64,000 nucleotides of DNA from Comamonadaceae bacterium (GTDB lineage: Bacteria; Pseudomonadota; Gammaproteobacteria; Burkholderiales; Burkholderiaceae_C): positions 1 to 64,000 of the forward strand of contig CANJWZ010000012.1 of NCBI GenBank assembly GCA_947478725.1. The letters run 5' to 3'. Both the position numbers and the translations under genes were made by a program. The notes below the pieces were generated by a model that did no database searches, had not been told where the DNA came from, and was given only the letters and a program-made list of their open reading frames with translations. Of the stretch, positions 54,717-62,875 are shown piece by piece (position 1 is the stretch's first letter; each line of letters starts with the position of its first letter).

Positions 54717-56375
54717 ATGAATGCACCTGCTCCCGCCGCCACCCTGATGTCTGGCGACGACTTTCGCGAGTCGCTTCGCCGCTACAAACCGCGCGTGTTT
54801 CTGGACGGCCAGCTTGTCAACAGCGTGGCTGACGAGCGCGGCTTTGGCCCCGGCATCAATGCGATTGCGTTGACCTATGATTACGCGCTCAAGGCCAAAT
54901 ACGCCCCCATCATGACTGCCGTACAACACACCAGCGGCAAAACAGTGAACCGCCTGACGCACATCAACACCAGCAGCGGCGATTTGCTCAACAAGCTTGA
55001 AGCGGTGCGTCTGGTGTGCCAGGAAACCGGCTGCGCCCAGCGCTACCTGACACACGACGCGATGAACGCCATTGGCCAGGTGAGTGCCAGAATTGATGAC
55101 GCACGCGGCACCACAGAAAACACCGCACGGTTTTTGAACTACCTGCACCGTGTGCAAGACCAGGACCTGACGCTGGGCATCGCCATGACCGATGCCAAAG
55201 GCGACCGCAGCCGTCGCCCCCACGAGCAGGCCAATGTGGACAGCTATGTGCATGTGGTGGAGCGCAACGCCCTCCACAACGGCAAGCGGGGCATCGTCAT
55301 TTCGGGCACCAAGGCCATCGTGACTGGCGCGCCTTACATGCATGAGTTGCTGGTCATGCCATGCCGCAACATGGGCCAAGAAGACGCTGCGTTCGCTGTC
55401 TGCTGCGCGGTGCCGATTGACGCACCCGGCATCACCATCATTGCGCGCCCGGCGGGCCGCCCGGGCGAAAAAGTCGAGCACGGTGCAGCCCTGTTCAGCC
55501 GCAAATACGGCCAGAGCACCGGCGTGGTGATGTTCGACAAGGTGTTTGTGCCCCACGACAACGTGTTTTATGCGGGCGAATGGGAACACACCGGCCACCT
55601 GACCTACAGCTATGCCACGCACCACCGCCACACCTGCATTGGCGCACGCGCAGGCTTTGGTGATTTGCTGATTGGTGCCGGTGCGCTGATGTGCGAGGCC
55701 AACGGTTTTGACCCTGGCAAAGAAACCCATCTGCGCGAGCAGATGGTCGAGCTGATCACCATCACGGAAAGTTTTTTTGCCTGTGGCGTTGCAGCCAGCG
55801 TGTACGGCAAGCCAGACGAGCACAGCAAAACCTTTATGCCCGACCCAGTGTTCAGCAACATTGGCAAATTGCTGCTGGCCACCAAAATTTACGACATGCA
55901 CCGCATTGCGCATTACGTGAGCGGTGGCCTCATCGTCACCCTGCCCGGCCCCGACGAAGACCACAACCCCGAGACTGGCGCAAAGCTGTCCGAGGTGTTG
56001 CGTGCGAACCCAGACGTGCCCTATGAGCAGCGCATTGAAACCGCCCGCTTTATTGAAGACCTGACGGCGGGTTACCAGGGCGGCTGGTACAGCGTCATCA
56101 GCATGCACGGCGGCGGTTCGCCCGCGGCCATGAAGCAGGAGATTTACCGCAACTATCCGGTCGGCAGCAAGGTTGAACTGGTCGAGCGCATTCTTGAAAG
56201 AGGCATTGATGGACAGGGCGTGCCGCACGACCCGAACCGCGCCATCACCCAAAACCGCCAGCCCGGCAAATGCTGCGACACCGGTTGCACCACGCCGGGC
56301 CAACCGGTGATGGTCGACTTGCCGTCTGTGGAGGCCAATTTGCCCTCAAAAAGAGCTTTGCTTGCTGAAAAATAG
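54717..56375 (+). CDS. 4-hydroxyphenylacetate 3-hydroxylase/4-hydroxybutyryl-CoA dehydratase (HpaB/AbfD) family flavoprotein
   Basis: A 552-residue FAD-linked protein of the HpaB/AbfD family. MTDAKGDRSRRP (158-169) matches AbfD's MTDPKGDRGLAP, and HHRHTCIGARAGFGDLLIGAGAL matches its H292 region. By alignment from memory, the AbfD 4Fe-4S ligands C99, C103, H292 and C299 correspond to C106, Y110, H303 and A310, so two cluster cysteines are missing and the radical dehydratase reaction is unlikely. A flavin monooxygenase role is more probable. The C-terminus has an extra Cys-rich stretch, GKCCDTGCTTPG (517-528). No flavin reductase (HpaC) is adjacent. ATG 54717 has GGAG upstream. Regulated by the divergent TetR gene. 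Confidence 0.8.
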   Translation: MNAPAPAATLMSGDDFRESLRRYKPRVFLDGQLVNSVADERGFGPGINAIALTYDYALKAKYAPIMTAVQHTSGKTVNRLTHINTSSGDLLNKLEAVRLVCQETGCAQRYLTHDAMNAIGQVSARIDDARGTTENTARFLNYLHRVQDQDLTLGIAMTDAKGDRSRRPHEQANVDSYVHVVERNALHNGKRGIVISGTKAIVTGAPYMHELLVMPCRNMGQEDAAFAVCCAVPIDAPGITIIARPAGRPGEKVEHGAALFSRKYGQSTGVVMFDKVFVPHDNVFYAGEWEHTGHLTYSYATHHRHTCIGARAGFGDLLIGAGALMCEANGFDPGKETHLREQMVELITITESFFACGVAASVYGKPDEHSKTFMPDPVFSNIGKLLLATKIYDMHRIAHYVSGGLIVTLPGPDEDHNPETGAKLSEVLRANPDVPYEQRIETARFIEDLTAGYQGGWYSVISMHGGGSPAAMKQEIYRNYPVGSKVELVERILERGIDGQGVPHDPNRAITQNRQPGKCCDTGCTTPGQPVMVDLPSVEANLPSKRALLAEK

Positions 56376-56432
56376 GGCTACAGGCCAATGAATGTATGGC
56401 CCATTAGCTATTAACATAATAGCAATTATCAG
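56370..56432 (-). repeat. Dispersed structured repeat, copy k
   Basis: On the minus strand: GCTATT and AATAGC form the 5' hairpin, followed by central stem GGCCA with TGGCC and a 3' end TGTAGCCCTATTTT. It overlaps the stop codon of the AbfD/HpaB-like gene and fills the gap to the DUF2721 gene. Confidence 0.65.
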
Positions 56433-56899
56433 CTGATTTTGGTGTAAGAAGGCGGCGCCTCGGCAAACTTCAGCAGCTTGGTGGCTTGCAGGGTTTCGGC
56501 CAGAAAGCACAGCAGCGCTGCCAAAAAACAAGCCACGCCCGACAGAAAACTGATGGTGGCGATTTTCAAAGTGGGCAGCTCGCTGGTCTCACCCAGGAAC
56601 AGCAAAATAATCGTCAAGCCAATCAACATGGCGCACAGTGTCAACAAGGCAATGCAGCCATTGACCAGCCAGCCGCGATGGCGCAGTTGCTTGAGTTCTG
56701 CGTACATCTTCAAGCTGCGTTGTTCCTCAACGTTGCCGGTGTCCAGCCGGTTTTCAAGAAAGCGGGCACGGTCAATGATGCGGCCCAGGCGGCCCGCTGT
56801 CGCCGCGATCATGCCCGACACCGCCGTCAGCAAGAAAACCGGCGCCACAGCCAGCTGAATGCCGTGGGTAACAGCGGCCAGGTCAGGTGCAAAGATCAT
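56429..56899 (-). CDS. DUF2721 family membrane protein
   Basis: A 156-residue protein with three hydrophobic segments (about 15-33, 76-100 and 110-135). The N-terminal motif APVFLLTAVSGMIAATAGRLGRIIDRARFLE and the soluble helical loop ELKQLRHRGWLVNGCIALLTLC match DUF2721. Function is unknown; family members are common in proteobacteria. It overlaps the upstream gene by four bases (ATGA), so the two are co-translated. Confidence 0.87.
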   Translation of the reverse strand: MIFAPDLAAVTHGIQLAVAPVFLLTAVSGMIAATAGRLGRIIDRARFLENRLDTGNVEEQRSLKMYAELKQLRHRGWLVNGCIALLTLCAMLIGLTIILLFLGETSELPTLKIATISFLSGVACFLAALLCFLAETLQATKLLKFAEAPPSYTKIS

Positions 56900-57366
56900 G
56901 CGGGCTTTTCAAAATGATTCGCCGCCCAGCGCTCGGCGCTGGCACGGTTGAGTTTGAACGATGCCGCAGCGCGTACTTCAGCCAGCAAGTCGCCACCGTC
57001 ATCTCGCGCGCTCAGCGTGGCGTAGGGGTTGTCTTCATCGGGCGTGATGTCCAGGTTGACAGTGACCCTTCCTGATGCCGCTGTGATCGTCACGCTCTGG
57101 TGCAGCTCGGCGTGCCGTTGCTGTTCGTGTCTGCGCACAAACTCTGACGCGGTTTTGACCAGCGTGCCGAAGGCATTGCCGTCCAGCGGTTTGGGGTTCT
57201 TTTTGTCGCGGCCCATGGTCCACGGACCAATCAGCGCGGGCTCGGGCTCGCCATCCTTGATCATGGCGACGGCCCAACCGTCATCGTCTTCGTTTTTCAG
57301 CACCTTGGCGGTCCAGCCGTCGGCCACCCACAAGCGGGGTTCTTTGATCTCGATCACATCATCCAT
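56896..57366 (-). CDS. Conserved hypothetical protein
   Basis: A 156-residue soluble protein with no recognised domain. It is rich in acidic and Trp residues in the first half (DGWTAKVLKNEDDDGWAVAMIKDGEPEPALIGPW) and has an alternating pattern in VTITAASGRVTVNLDITPDEDNPYATLSA that suggests a beta-sheet. It is 4 bp from the DUF1348 remnant and overlaps the DUF2721 gene. I believe similar proteins occur in Comamonadaceae, but I cannot name a family. No signal peptide or membrane segment is visible. Confidence 0.7.
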   Translation of the reverse strand: MDDVIEIKEPRLWVADGWTAKVLKNEDDDGWAVAMIKDGEPEPALIGPWTMGRDKKNPKPLDGNAFGTLVKTASEFVRRHEQQRHAELHQSVTITAASGRVTVNLDITPDEDNPYATLSARDDGGDLLAEVRAAASFKLNRASAERWAANHFEKPA

Positions 57367-57370
57367 ACCG

Positions 57371-57556
57371 TTACAGCCCCAACTTGCTCAAGGCGCGGCC
57401 CTTGAGAAACTCAGCCCGGTTGCGCCGCGCGCTGCCAGCGGTGCAGACCGTAGACACCTTTGGCAGATCACGGGTGTGCCAGCCGTCTTTAGCGGCACGT
57501 ACTTTTTGTACAGCGGTTTCAAAAGCGAACGGAGGCAGCGGTGGCCTGGATGCCAT
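57371..57556 (-). pseudogene. Internally deleted DUF1348 (NTF2-like) gene
   Basis: A 61-codon frame starting MASRPPLPPFAFETAVQKVRAAKDGWHTRD and containing ARRNRAEFLKGRA, which matches the first 50 residues of DUF1348 proteins (normally about 150 residues). It then ends LSKLGL, which resembles the extreme C-terminus I recall for the family (LSELGL). The middle two thirds, including most of the NTF2-like sheet, is absent, so an in-frame internal deletion is the simplest explanation. It is unlikely to be functional. Confidence 0.65.
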
Positions 57557-57603
57557 GAGAGTTCCTATGGTTAAACGATCGAGCCAGCTTATCATGTGCA
57601 GCC

Positions 57604-57687
57604 ATGAACGCAGAACAGAACGAACGCCTGACTCGCAGCACGCTTGGTACGCTGACCGGCGAATTTGAAAGTACAACTTATGAGTAA
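57604..57687 (+). pseudogene. N-terminal remnant of a Rieske-type aromatic ring-hydroxylating oxygenase
   Basis: A 27-codon frame beginning MNAEQNERLTRSTLGTLTG. NERLTRxGPGTPMG is the well-known N-terminus of phthalate-type Rieske dioxygenase alpha subunits, normally followed by LLRRYWQP and more than 300 residues; here the frame turns to EFESTTYE and stops in the start region of the ferredoxin gene. A Rieske oxygenase gene followed by its ferredoxin is a standard arrangement, which supports loss of nearly the whole alpha-subunit gene by deletion. Confidence 0.55.
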
Positions 57688-58024
57688 CACCAGCGCCACT
57701 GCCATTGCCATCCACATCACCGACCATCAAGGCGCCGTCACGTCCGTCGACGGAAAAATTGGCAAAACCCTGATGGAAGTGGCTACCGCCAACAACATCT
57801 ACGGCATTGCTGCCGACTGCGGCGGGCTGCTGAGCTGCGCAACCTGCCATGTGTTTGTACAAGAGCCTTTTGCATCACAGCTTGGCGCGCCAGACGCTGA
57901 AGAACTGGCCATGCTGGCCTTTACCGCTGTGCCGCGCCAGCCCCATAGCCGCTTGAGCTGCCAGATCACCCTGAGCGCTGAAATGAACGGCCTGGCAGTG
58001 ACACTGCCTGCCAGCCAGTATTGA
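57680..58024 (+). CDS. [2Fe-2S] ferredoxin, putidaredoxin/adrenodoxin type
   Basis: A 114-residue electron carrier. The cluster ligands follow the Cx5CxxC...C pattern: C47, C53 and C56 in ADCGGLLSCATCHVFV, and C94 in RLSCQI. The flanking sequence EEDEMLxx-like region is replaced here by EELAMLAFTAVPRQPHSRL, as in putidaredoxin-type ferredoxins serving P450s or Rieske oxygenases. ATG 57680 overlaps the end of the Rieske remnant (ATGAGTAA). Its original partner oxygenase is probably lost, so it may now serve another oxidase or be in decay. Confidence 0.9.
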   Translation: MSNTSATAIAIHITDHQGAVTSVDGKIGKTLMEVATANNIYGIAADCGGLLSCATCHVFVQEPFASQLGAPDAEELAMLAFTAVPRQPHSRLSCQITLSAEMNGLAVTLPASQY

Positions 58025-58049
58025 AGTTATTTTTTACAAAGGAGCTTTT

Positions 58050-58352
58050 ATGATTCTCGAACTCGCCGACATTCGCATCCACCCCGGCCAGCAAGGTGCC
58101 TTTGAGGTGGCCATCCAGCGCGGTGTCCATGAGGTGATCTCAAAAGCCAAAGGCTTTCAGGGTTACAAGGTCAACAAAGGCATAGAAAGCCCGGAACGCT
58201 ATATTTTGCAAATCTTCTGGGAAACACTGGAAAACCACACGATTGACTTTCGGCAGTCCGCTGCGTTTGCTGACTGGCGGGCGATCGTCGGGCCGTTTTT
58301 TGCAGGCCCGCCGACGGTGGAACACTTTGAGTTGCTGGCTAAATCAGTCTGA
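58050..58352 (+). CDS. Antibiotic biosynthesis monooxygenase (ABM) domain protein
   Basis: A 100-residue dimeric alpha-beta barrel protein. Characteristic elements are the N-terminal strand ILELADIRIHPGQQGAFEVAIQRG, the central GFQGYKVNKGIESPERYILQIFWETLENH and the C-terminal VEHFELLAKSV. ABM proteins include quinone-forming monooxygenases and haem-degrading enzymes; the substrate here is unknown. It is 25 bp downstream of the ferredoxin gene with an AAAGGAG ribosome binding site, so both are probably one transcript. Confidence 0.88.
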   Translation: MILELADIRIHPGQQGAFEVAIQRGVHEVISKAKGFQGYKVNKGIESPERYILQIFWETLENHTIDFRQSAAFADWRAIVGPFFAGPPTVEHFELLAKSV

Positions 58353-58379
58353 TGCCACCTGCGTCTGAAGGGTGGTTGT

Positions 58380-58826
58380 CTAGCCGGCAAGTTTTTTTTC
58401 ATGCCCGGCAATCAGTTTGCCCAGCAGCGCTGACAACTGTTCGCGTTCGTCGGCATCAAGAGGGCCAACAATCCGCTGCTGGACTTTGGCGACGGCCCGT
58501 TTCATGCCCAATGCCACCTTCTGGCCTTCGGCTGTGATCCACAGGCGCTTGCGCCTTCTGTCGTTCGGGTCTGCCTTGCGCGTGACCCAGCCTTTGGCCT
58601 CAATGCGTCCGATGACCGAGCCAAAGGTGGCCGGGTCAAACGCCACCCGGTGAGACAAAGTGATCTGGTCTTCGCCAGGGTCATCCATCAACGCGTTCAA
58701 AATCGCAAATTGAACGGGCGTGACGTCAAACGCGACGGTTTCTTCCATGAAGATGGCTACCGCCAATTGCTGCGCCCGGCGAATGAGGTGTCCGGGTGCT
58801 TCGCTGAAATGAAAACTTTTCGGCAT
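58380..58826 (-). CDS. MarR-family transcriptional regulator
   Basis: A 148-residue winged-helix repressor. The DNA-binding region is clear: TPVQFAILNALMDDPGEDQITLSHRVAFDPATFGSVIGRIEAKGWVTRKADPNDRRRKRLWIT, with the wing in the final DRRRKRL segment. It is divergent from the Bug gene and convergent with the ABM gene, so it probably controls the Bug-FAD oxidoreductase-hydrolase-TRAP run. A TTGCGCAA palindrome at 58876-58883 in the divergent region could be its operator. Confidence 0.92.
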   Translation of the reverse strand: MPKSFHFSEAPGHLIRRAQQLAVAIFMEETVAFDVTPVQFAILNALMDDPGEDQITLSHRVAFDPATFGSVIGRIEAKGWVTRKADPNDRRRKRLWITAEGQKVALGMKRAVAKVQQRIVGPLDADEREQLSALLGKLIAGHEKKLAG

Positions 58827-58967
58827 GTCGGGAGTTTAAGGGCTTCAACGCATCACCCAAACAGCCGGCAGACTGTTGCGCAAGCTTTTCGACTGCCGCC
58901 TGTGAATCCGTCATGCCGCGCTTAAAACTGTTCAAATCATGGTTTTGACTTTAGACAAGGCCACGCC

Positions 58968-59990
58968 ATGAATCACAATTTCAGACCAGCCTGCCTGCCG
59001 CGCAGACATCATGTGAGCGCGCTGTTTTTAATCGTCGCTGGTGCCTTTGCCATGAGTGCCGCCGCCCAGAAGCAGCCGAAAAAGGCAGAGCCGGTGGCGG
59101 CCTGGCCCACCAAGCCTGTGCGGATTCTGGTCGGCTTTCCTGGCGGATCAACACCTGACATGGCAGCGCGCACATTGGCAGAGCCGTTGTCAAAAGTGCT
59201 GGGGCAGCCGGTCATCATCGAAAACAAGCCGGGCGCATCGGGCAACATCGCTGCTGACCAGGTCGCCAAAGCGACGGACGACCACACGCTGGGCGTTGTC
59301 ATCAATGGCAACCTGACTTCTGCACGGCTGTTGAACCCCAAACTGGCGTACGACCCTGCGAAAGACTTCACCGCTCTTTCACTGCTGACCACAGCCCCGC
59401 TGGTGCTGGTGGCACCCACCAGCCTGCCGTCGGGCAGCGCCTTTTTTGACGCGGCCCGCACTGGGGGTGACAAGTGGAACTACGGCTCGGTGGGCAATGG
59501 CTCGGTGGGCCACCTGGGCATGGAGCTTCTCAAGTCCAAAGCAGGTAACCTGCAAGCGGTTCATATTCCCTACCAAGGCAACCCGCAAGTGGTCACGGCC
59601 CTGCTGGGCGGCCAGATTCAGATGGCCCTGGTACCGCCGGGGATTGCATTGCCGCAAATCCGGGCCGGCAAGCTCAAGGCCATTGGCGTGACCAGTGGCC
59701 GCAGCCCTCTGGCCAGTGAGATCGCACCGCTGGCCGACGCTGGCGTGCGCGACTTCAACCTGGAAGTCTGGACAGCACTGGTCGGCCCCGCCAATTTGTC
59801 AAAAGCAGCGCAAGCCAGGCTCAATGCAGAGGTGTCCAACATCATTCGCGATGCCGATACCCGTCAAAAACTGTTCAACCAGGGATGGCAGGCGGTGGGT
59901 ACAGCGCCAGAAGGTCTGACCAGCCGCATCAAGAGCGAAACCGCCATCATGAGTGGAATCATTGCAGCGCGAAACATCAAAGTGGAATAA
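58968..59990 (+). CDS. Bug family (TctC-like) periplasmic solute-binding protein
   Basis: A 340-residue exported receptor. The signal peptide spans about 1-33 (HVSALFLIVAGAFAMSAAAQ). The mature protein shows WPTKPVRILVGFPGGSTPDMAARTLA and IENKPGASGNIAADQVA, the Bug ligand-pocket motifs. It likely binds a carboxylate that feeds the adjacent enzymes. It is 14 bp upstream of the FAD-dependent oxidoreductase gene. No TctAB permease is present; the TRAP membrane subunits downstream belong to a different transporter class. Confidence 0.93.
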   Translation: MNHNFRPACLPRRHHVSALFLIVAGAFAMSAAAQKQPKKAEPVAAWPTKPVRILVGFPGGSTPDMAARTLAEPLSKVLGQPVIIENKPGASGNIAADQVAKATDDHTLGVVINGNLTSARLLNPKLAYDPAKDFTALSLLTTAPLVLVAPTSLPSGSAFFDAARTGGDKWNYGSVGNGSVGHLGMELLKSKAGNLQAVHIPYQGNPQVVTALLGGQIQMALVPPGIALPQIRAGKLKAIGVTSGRSPLASEIAPLADAGVRDFNLEVWTALVGPANLSKAAQARLNAEVSNIIRDADTRQKLFNQGWQAVGTAPEGLTSRIKSETAIMSGIIAARNIKVE

Positions 59991-60003
59991 GTCTTTCGTC
60001 CCG

Positions 60004-61377
60004 ATGTCATCGATTTTCGAGCCAGCGCGCCAGCTTCCCATTTACGGCGAGTTCGATGTCGTCGTCGTGGGCGGCGGACCGGCCGGTCTTGCGGCCAGCG
60101 TCAGCGCGGCCCGGCACGGCTCCCGGGTGTTGCTGGTAGAGCGTTATGGCTTTCTGGGCGGCATGGGCACAGCGGGTGGGGTCACCAACTTTGCAGGTCT
60201 GTATGGCCGCAAAAACGGTGAGATGCGGCAGGTCGTGCACGGCGTGGTGGACGATCTGCTGGCACGCATGGCAGCTCTGGGCGGCGTCAACGCACCACAA
60301 GACGGCATGCAAGGCCGCATTCGGGTCCAGTCCTACGACGTGTCCAGTTTGAAATGTGCTGCAGACCAGCTGCTGCTGGCCAGTGGCGTGCAAATTCTGT
60401 TTCATGCCTGGGCCGCGTCAGTGGTCATGCAAGGCAGCCGCATTCAAGCGCTGGTGGTGGAAACCAAATCTGGCCGCATGGCCATACGGGGCGCGCAGTT
60501 CATCGACTGTTCAGGAGACGCGGACATCGCTCACTTTGCGGGCGCGCCTTACGAGCTTGGCGACGGCTTGGGCAGCGGTCTGTATCCGACCACCATGTTT
60601 CGTGTCGGGCATGTGGATGCAGCTTTGGCCCTGCCCGCAGTGGGCGAGTTCACAGCCATCAACAGCTGGATGGCCAAAGCCCAGGCGGACAAGCCTGGGC
60701 GCTACCGATTTGCGCGTGAAGGAGCGATCCTCAGGCCACAAAAAAATCCAAGCGAATGGCGTGCGAATGTCACGCAGATTGCCAACGCCGCAGGTCAGGC
60801 CATGGATGCCACAGATGCCCGACAACTCAGCGATGGCGAGCTGATTGGCCGCCAGCAAATCGCCAGCTACTTTGCGTTTTTGCGTGACGAAGTGCCCGGC
60901 TTTGCCAATGCCAGCATTGTCGATATTGCGGCTCAAATTGGCGTGCGTGAAACCAGGCGCATACAAGGGCAGTATGTGCTGACGGGCGAAGATATTTTGA
61001 ACGCCAGCCGCTTTGACGATGCGATCGGCATCAACGCCTGGCCGATGGAGTTGCATGCTGAAGGCCGCATTGAATGGCGGTTTCCGCACCATGGGGCCAA
61101 TGAGAACAGCAAGGGCCGGGTGTACAACGACCTGCCGTGGCGCATGCTGGTGCCGCGCGCCGTTGACAACCTGCTGGTGGCTGGGCGATGCGCCTCCATG
61201 ACCCATGAGGGGCAGTCAGCGGCACGGGTCAGCGGGGCCTGTTTTGTGATGGGCCAGGCGGCAGGCACAGCAGCCGCGACTTTGTCAGCCGCGCAAAGCA
61301 CGGCCGATGTTGATGTCAGCGCCTTGCAAAAGCGTCTGCTGCGAGACGGGGTTTATCTGGACCGTGATGATGCATGA
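60004..61377 (+). CDS. FAD-dependent oxidoreductase (FAD_oxidored family)
   Basis: A 457-residue flavoprotein. The dinucleotide-binding motif is FDVVVVGGGPAGLAASVSAARHG (GGGPAG at 23-28), followed by GFLGGMGTAGGVTNFAGLYG, characteristic of the FAD_oxidored family of uncharacterised, fumarate-reductase-like proteins. C-terminal FAD contacts are in NLLVAGRCASMTHEGQSAARVSGACFVMGQAAG. The substrate is unknown. ATG 60004 was chosen over an earlier frame overlapping the Bug gene. It is the second gene of the MarR-divergent operon. Confidence 0.88.
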   Translation: MSSIFEPARQLPIYGEFDVVVVGGGPAGLAASVSAARHGSRVLLVERYGFLGGMGTAGGVTNFAGLYGRKNGEMRQVVHGVVDDLLARMAALGGVNAPQDGMQGRIRVQSYDVSSLKCAADQLLLASGVQILFHAWAASVVMQGSRIQALVVETKSGRMAIRGAQFIDCSGDADIAHFAGAPYELGDGLGSGLYPTTMFRVGHVDAALALPAVGEFTAINSWMAKAQADKPGRYRFAREGAILRPQKNPSEWRANVTQIANAAGQAMDATDARQLSDGELIGRQQIASYFAFLRDEVPGFANASIVDIAAQIGVRETRRIQGQYVLTGEDILNASRFDDAIGINAWPMELHAEGRIEWRFPHHGANENSKGRVYNDLPWRMLVPRAVDNLLVAGRCASMTHEGQSAARVSGACFVMGQAAGTAAATLSAAQSTADVDVSALQKRLLRDGVYLDRDDA

Positions 61378-61636
61378 TGCGGCGCAATAGCCCCGCACCA
61401 TTGGCTCTCTTGAGAATGGATCAATGAGTATGTGTTGAGAGTGTTGGCGCTTCATCGCCAGATCAGCATGGAGCGTCACAGTAAAACTTGCTTGTTTGCG
61501 CGGGGTCCGCATGACAATTTTGGATTTCCTTCGTGGCACACTATGCGCTCGCATCCCCAGCCATGGGTTGTGCTGCTGAGTTTTTAGACCGCCAGGTGCA
61601 CCAGGCACTGCGCATACACAGAAAAGAGAGCTTGTG
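61378..61636. other. Intergenic region before the hydrolase-TRAP genes
   Basis: About 260 bp with no gene. Lower GC and a ribosome binding site (AAGAGAG) at the end suggest it may contain a separate promoter for the hydrolase-TRAP genes; no clear -35/-10 pair was identified. Confidence 0.4.
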
Positions 61637-62344
61637 ATGACAAATCCGTCAACTTATGTTTTTACCCCGCCGCCCGTGGTTTCAGTACCTGTTGTCGGGA
61701 GCAGTGCCCGTTATGCCGTGCACCGCGTTTACTGCGTGGGACGCAATTACGAAGAGCATGCCAAGGAAATGGGCTTTACCGGCCGTGAGCCACCGTTTTT
61801 CTTTTTGAAACCAGCAGACGCTGTTGTGGTGGTTGATGCTGGCACGACGGGAACGATTCCCTACCCAAGCCTGACCAAGAATTTTCACCACGAGATTGAA
61901 CTGGTGGTGGCCATTGGTACCGGCGGCAAGAACATTTTGGCCGCCGATGCCCACAAGCACATTTATGGTTATGCCGTGGGCCTGGACATGACGCGCCGCG
62001 ACCTGCAAGGCGAGATGAAAAAGGCGGGCCGCCCCTGGTGTATCGGCAAGGCAGTGGATCATTCCGCGCCCATTGGCCCCATTACCCCTGTGGCTCAGGC
62101 CGGTGATGTGAACAACGCCGAGCTTTATGTGCAGGTCGGCGGCGTTGACCGTCAGCGCAGCAATGTGTCCAAACTGATCTGGAATGTGGCCGAAACCATT
62201 GAGCATTTGTCAACTGCATGGGAGCTGATGCCCGGCGATTTGATTTACACCGGAACGCCCGAGGGCGTGGCGGCGGTTGTCACAGGTGACACCATGGTGG
62301 GCGGTGTGGCGGGCCTGGGCGAGCTGCACGTCAAAGTCGTCTGA
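61637..62344 (+). CDS. Fumarylacetoacetate hydrolase family protein (fumarylpyruvate hydrolase-like)
   Basis: A 235-residue metal-dependent hydrolase. The N-terminal VHRVYCVGRNYEEHAKEMGF and EPPFFFLKPADAVV, and the metal-ligand region NFHHEIELVVAIG, resemble fumarylpyruvate hydrolase (NagK-type) of the gentisate pathway more than FAH itself. YGYAVGLDMTRRDLQ and DLIYTGTPEGVAAV complete the family pattern. It should hydrolyse a C-C bond in an acylpyruvate, the last step of an aromatic ring-cleavage route. No ring-cleaving dioxygenase is visible here. ATG 61637 follows AGAGAG; a GTG codon precedes it. Confidence 0.88.
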   Translation: MTNPSTYVFTPPPVVSVPVVGSSARYAVHRVYCVGRNYEEHAKEMGFTGREPPFFFLKPADAVVVVDAGTTGTIPYPSLTKNFHHEIELVVAIGTGGKNILAADAHKHIYGYAVGLDMTRRDLQGEMKKAGRPWCIGKAVDHSAPIGPITPVAQAGDVNNAELYVQVGGVDRQRSNVSKLIWNVAETIEHLSTAWELMPGDLIYTGTPEGVAAVVTGDTMVGGVAGLGELHVKVV

Positions 62345-62377
62345 GTTCAGTGGCGTGATCATCAAGCAGGACGCCGC

Positions 62378-62875
62378 ATGAAAGTGCTGTCGACGCTGGC
62401 AAAACTGTGCGCCATCATGGCGGGTCTTTTGCTGATTTTCATCACCCTCATGACCTGCATCAGCGTGGTTGGCCGCGACCTGATTGGCAAAACCATTGTT
62501 GGCGACTTTGAGCTTTCGGGGGCAGCAGCAGGTGCGGCCATTGCACTGTTCATGCCCTGGTGCCAGGTCAGGCGCGGCAACATTGTGGTGGACTTTTTCA
62601 CGACCAAAGCCTCGCCCGCTGCGCAAGATGCAATGGAACGCATGGGCGCTTTGCTGCTGGCCTGTGTGATGGCACTCATGGCATGGCGCACCACCGTCGG
62701 CGGCTTGAACTCGTTTCGTACCCATTCAGAAACCCAAATTCTGGGCTTCCCCGAATGGGTGGTTTACGCTGTCATGGTGCCGCCCCTGGCGCTGACCGTG
62801 TTGATTGCGCTGCATCAGAGCCTGTTTGGCTTTGCAGCGCAAACCGCAGAAGACAACCCGGAACTTGCGGTATGA
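62378..62875 (+). CDS. TRAP transporter small permease (DctQ family)
   Basis: A 165-residue membrane protein with four predicted transmembrane segments (about 10-32, 45-63, 85-105 and 127-148). The loop after the second helix, MPWCQVRRGNIVVDFFTTKASP, matches the family's conserved RGNIxVD motif. It forms the small permease of a TRAP transporter with the following DctM gene and a substrate-binding DctP protein not seen in the window. It follows the hydrolase gene by 33 bp and overlaps dctM by four bases. Confidence 0.93.
   Translation: MKVLSTLAKLCAIMAGLLLIFITLMTCISVVGRDLIGKTIVGDFELSGAAAGAAIALFMPWCQVRRGNIVVDFFTTKASPAAQDAMERMGALLLACVMALMAWRTTVGGLNSFRTHSETQILGFPEWVVYAVMVPPLALTVLIALHQSLFGFAAQTAEDNPELAV

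Noticed and set aside
54696..56303. 535-codon open frame antisense to the AbfD/HpaB-like gene
   Set aside because: Composition (Ala/Val/His-rich) and full overlap with a clear family protein mark it as a GC-rich codon shadow.
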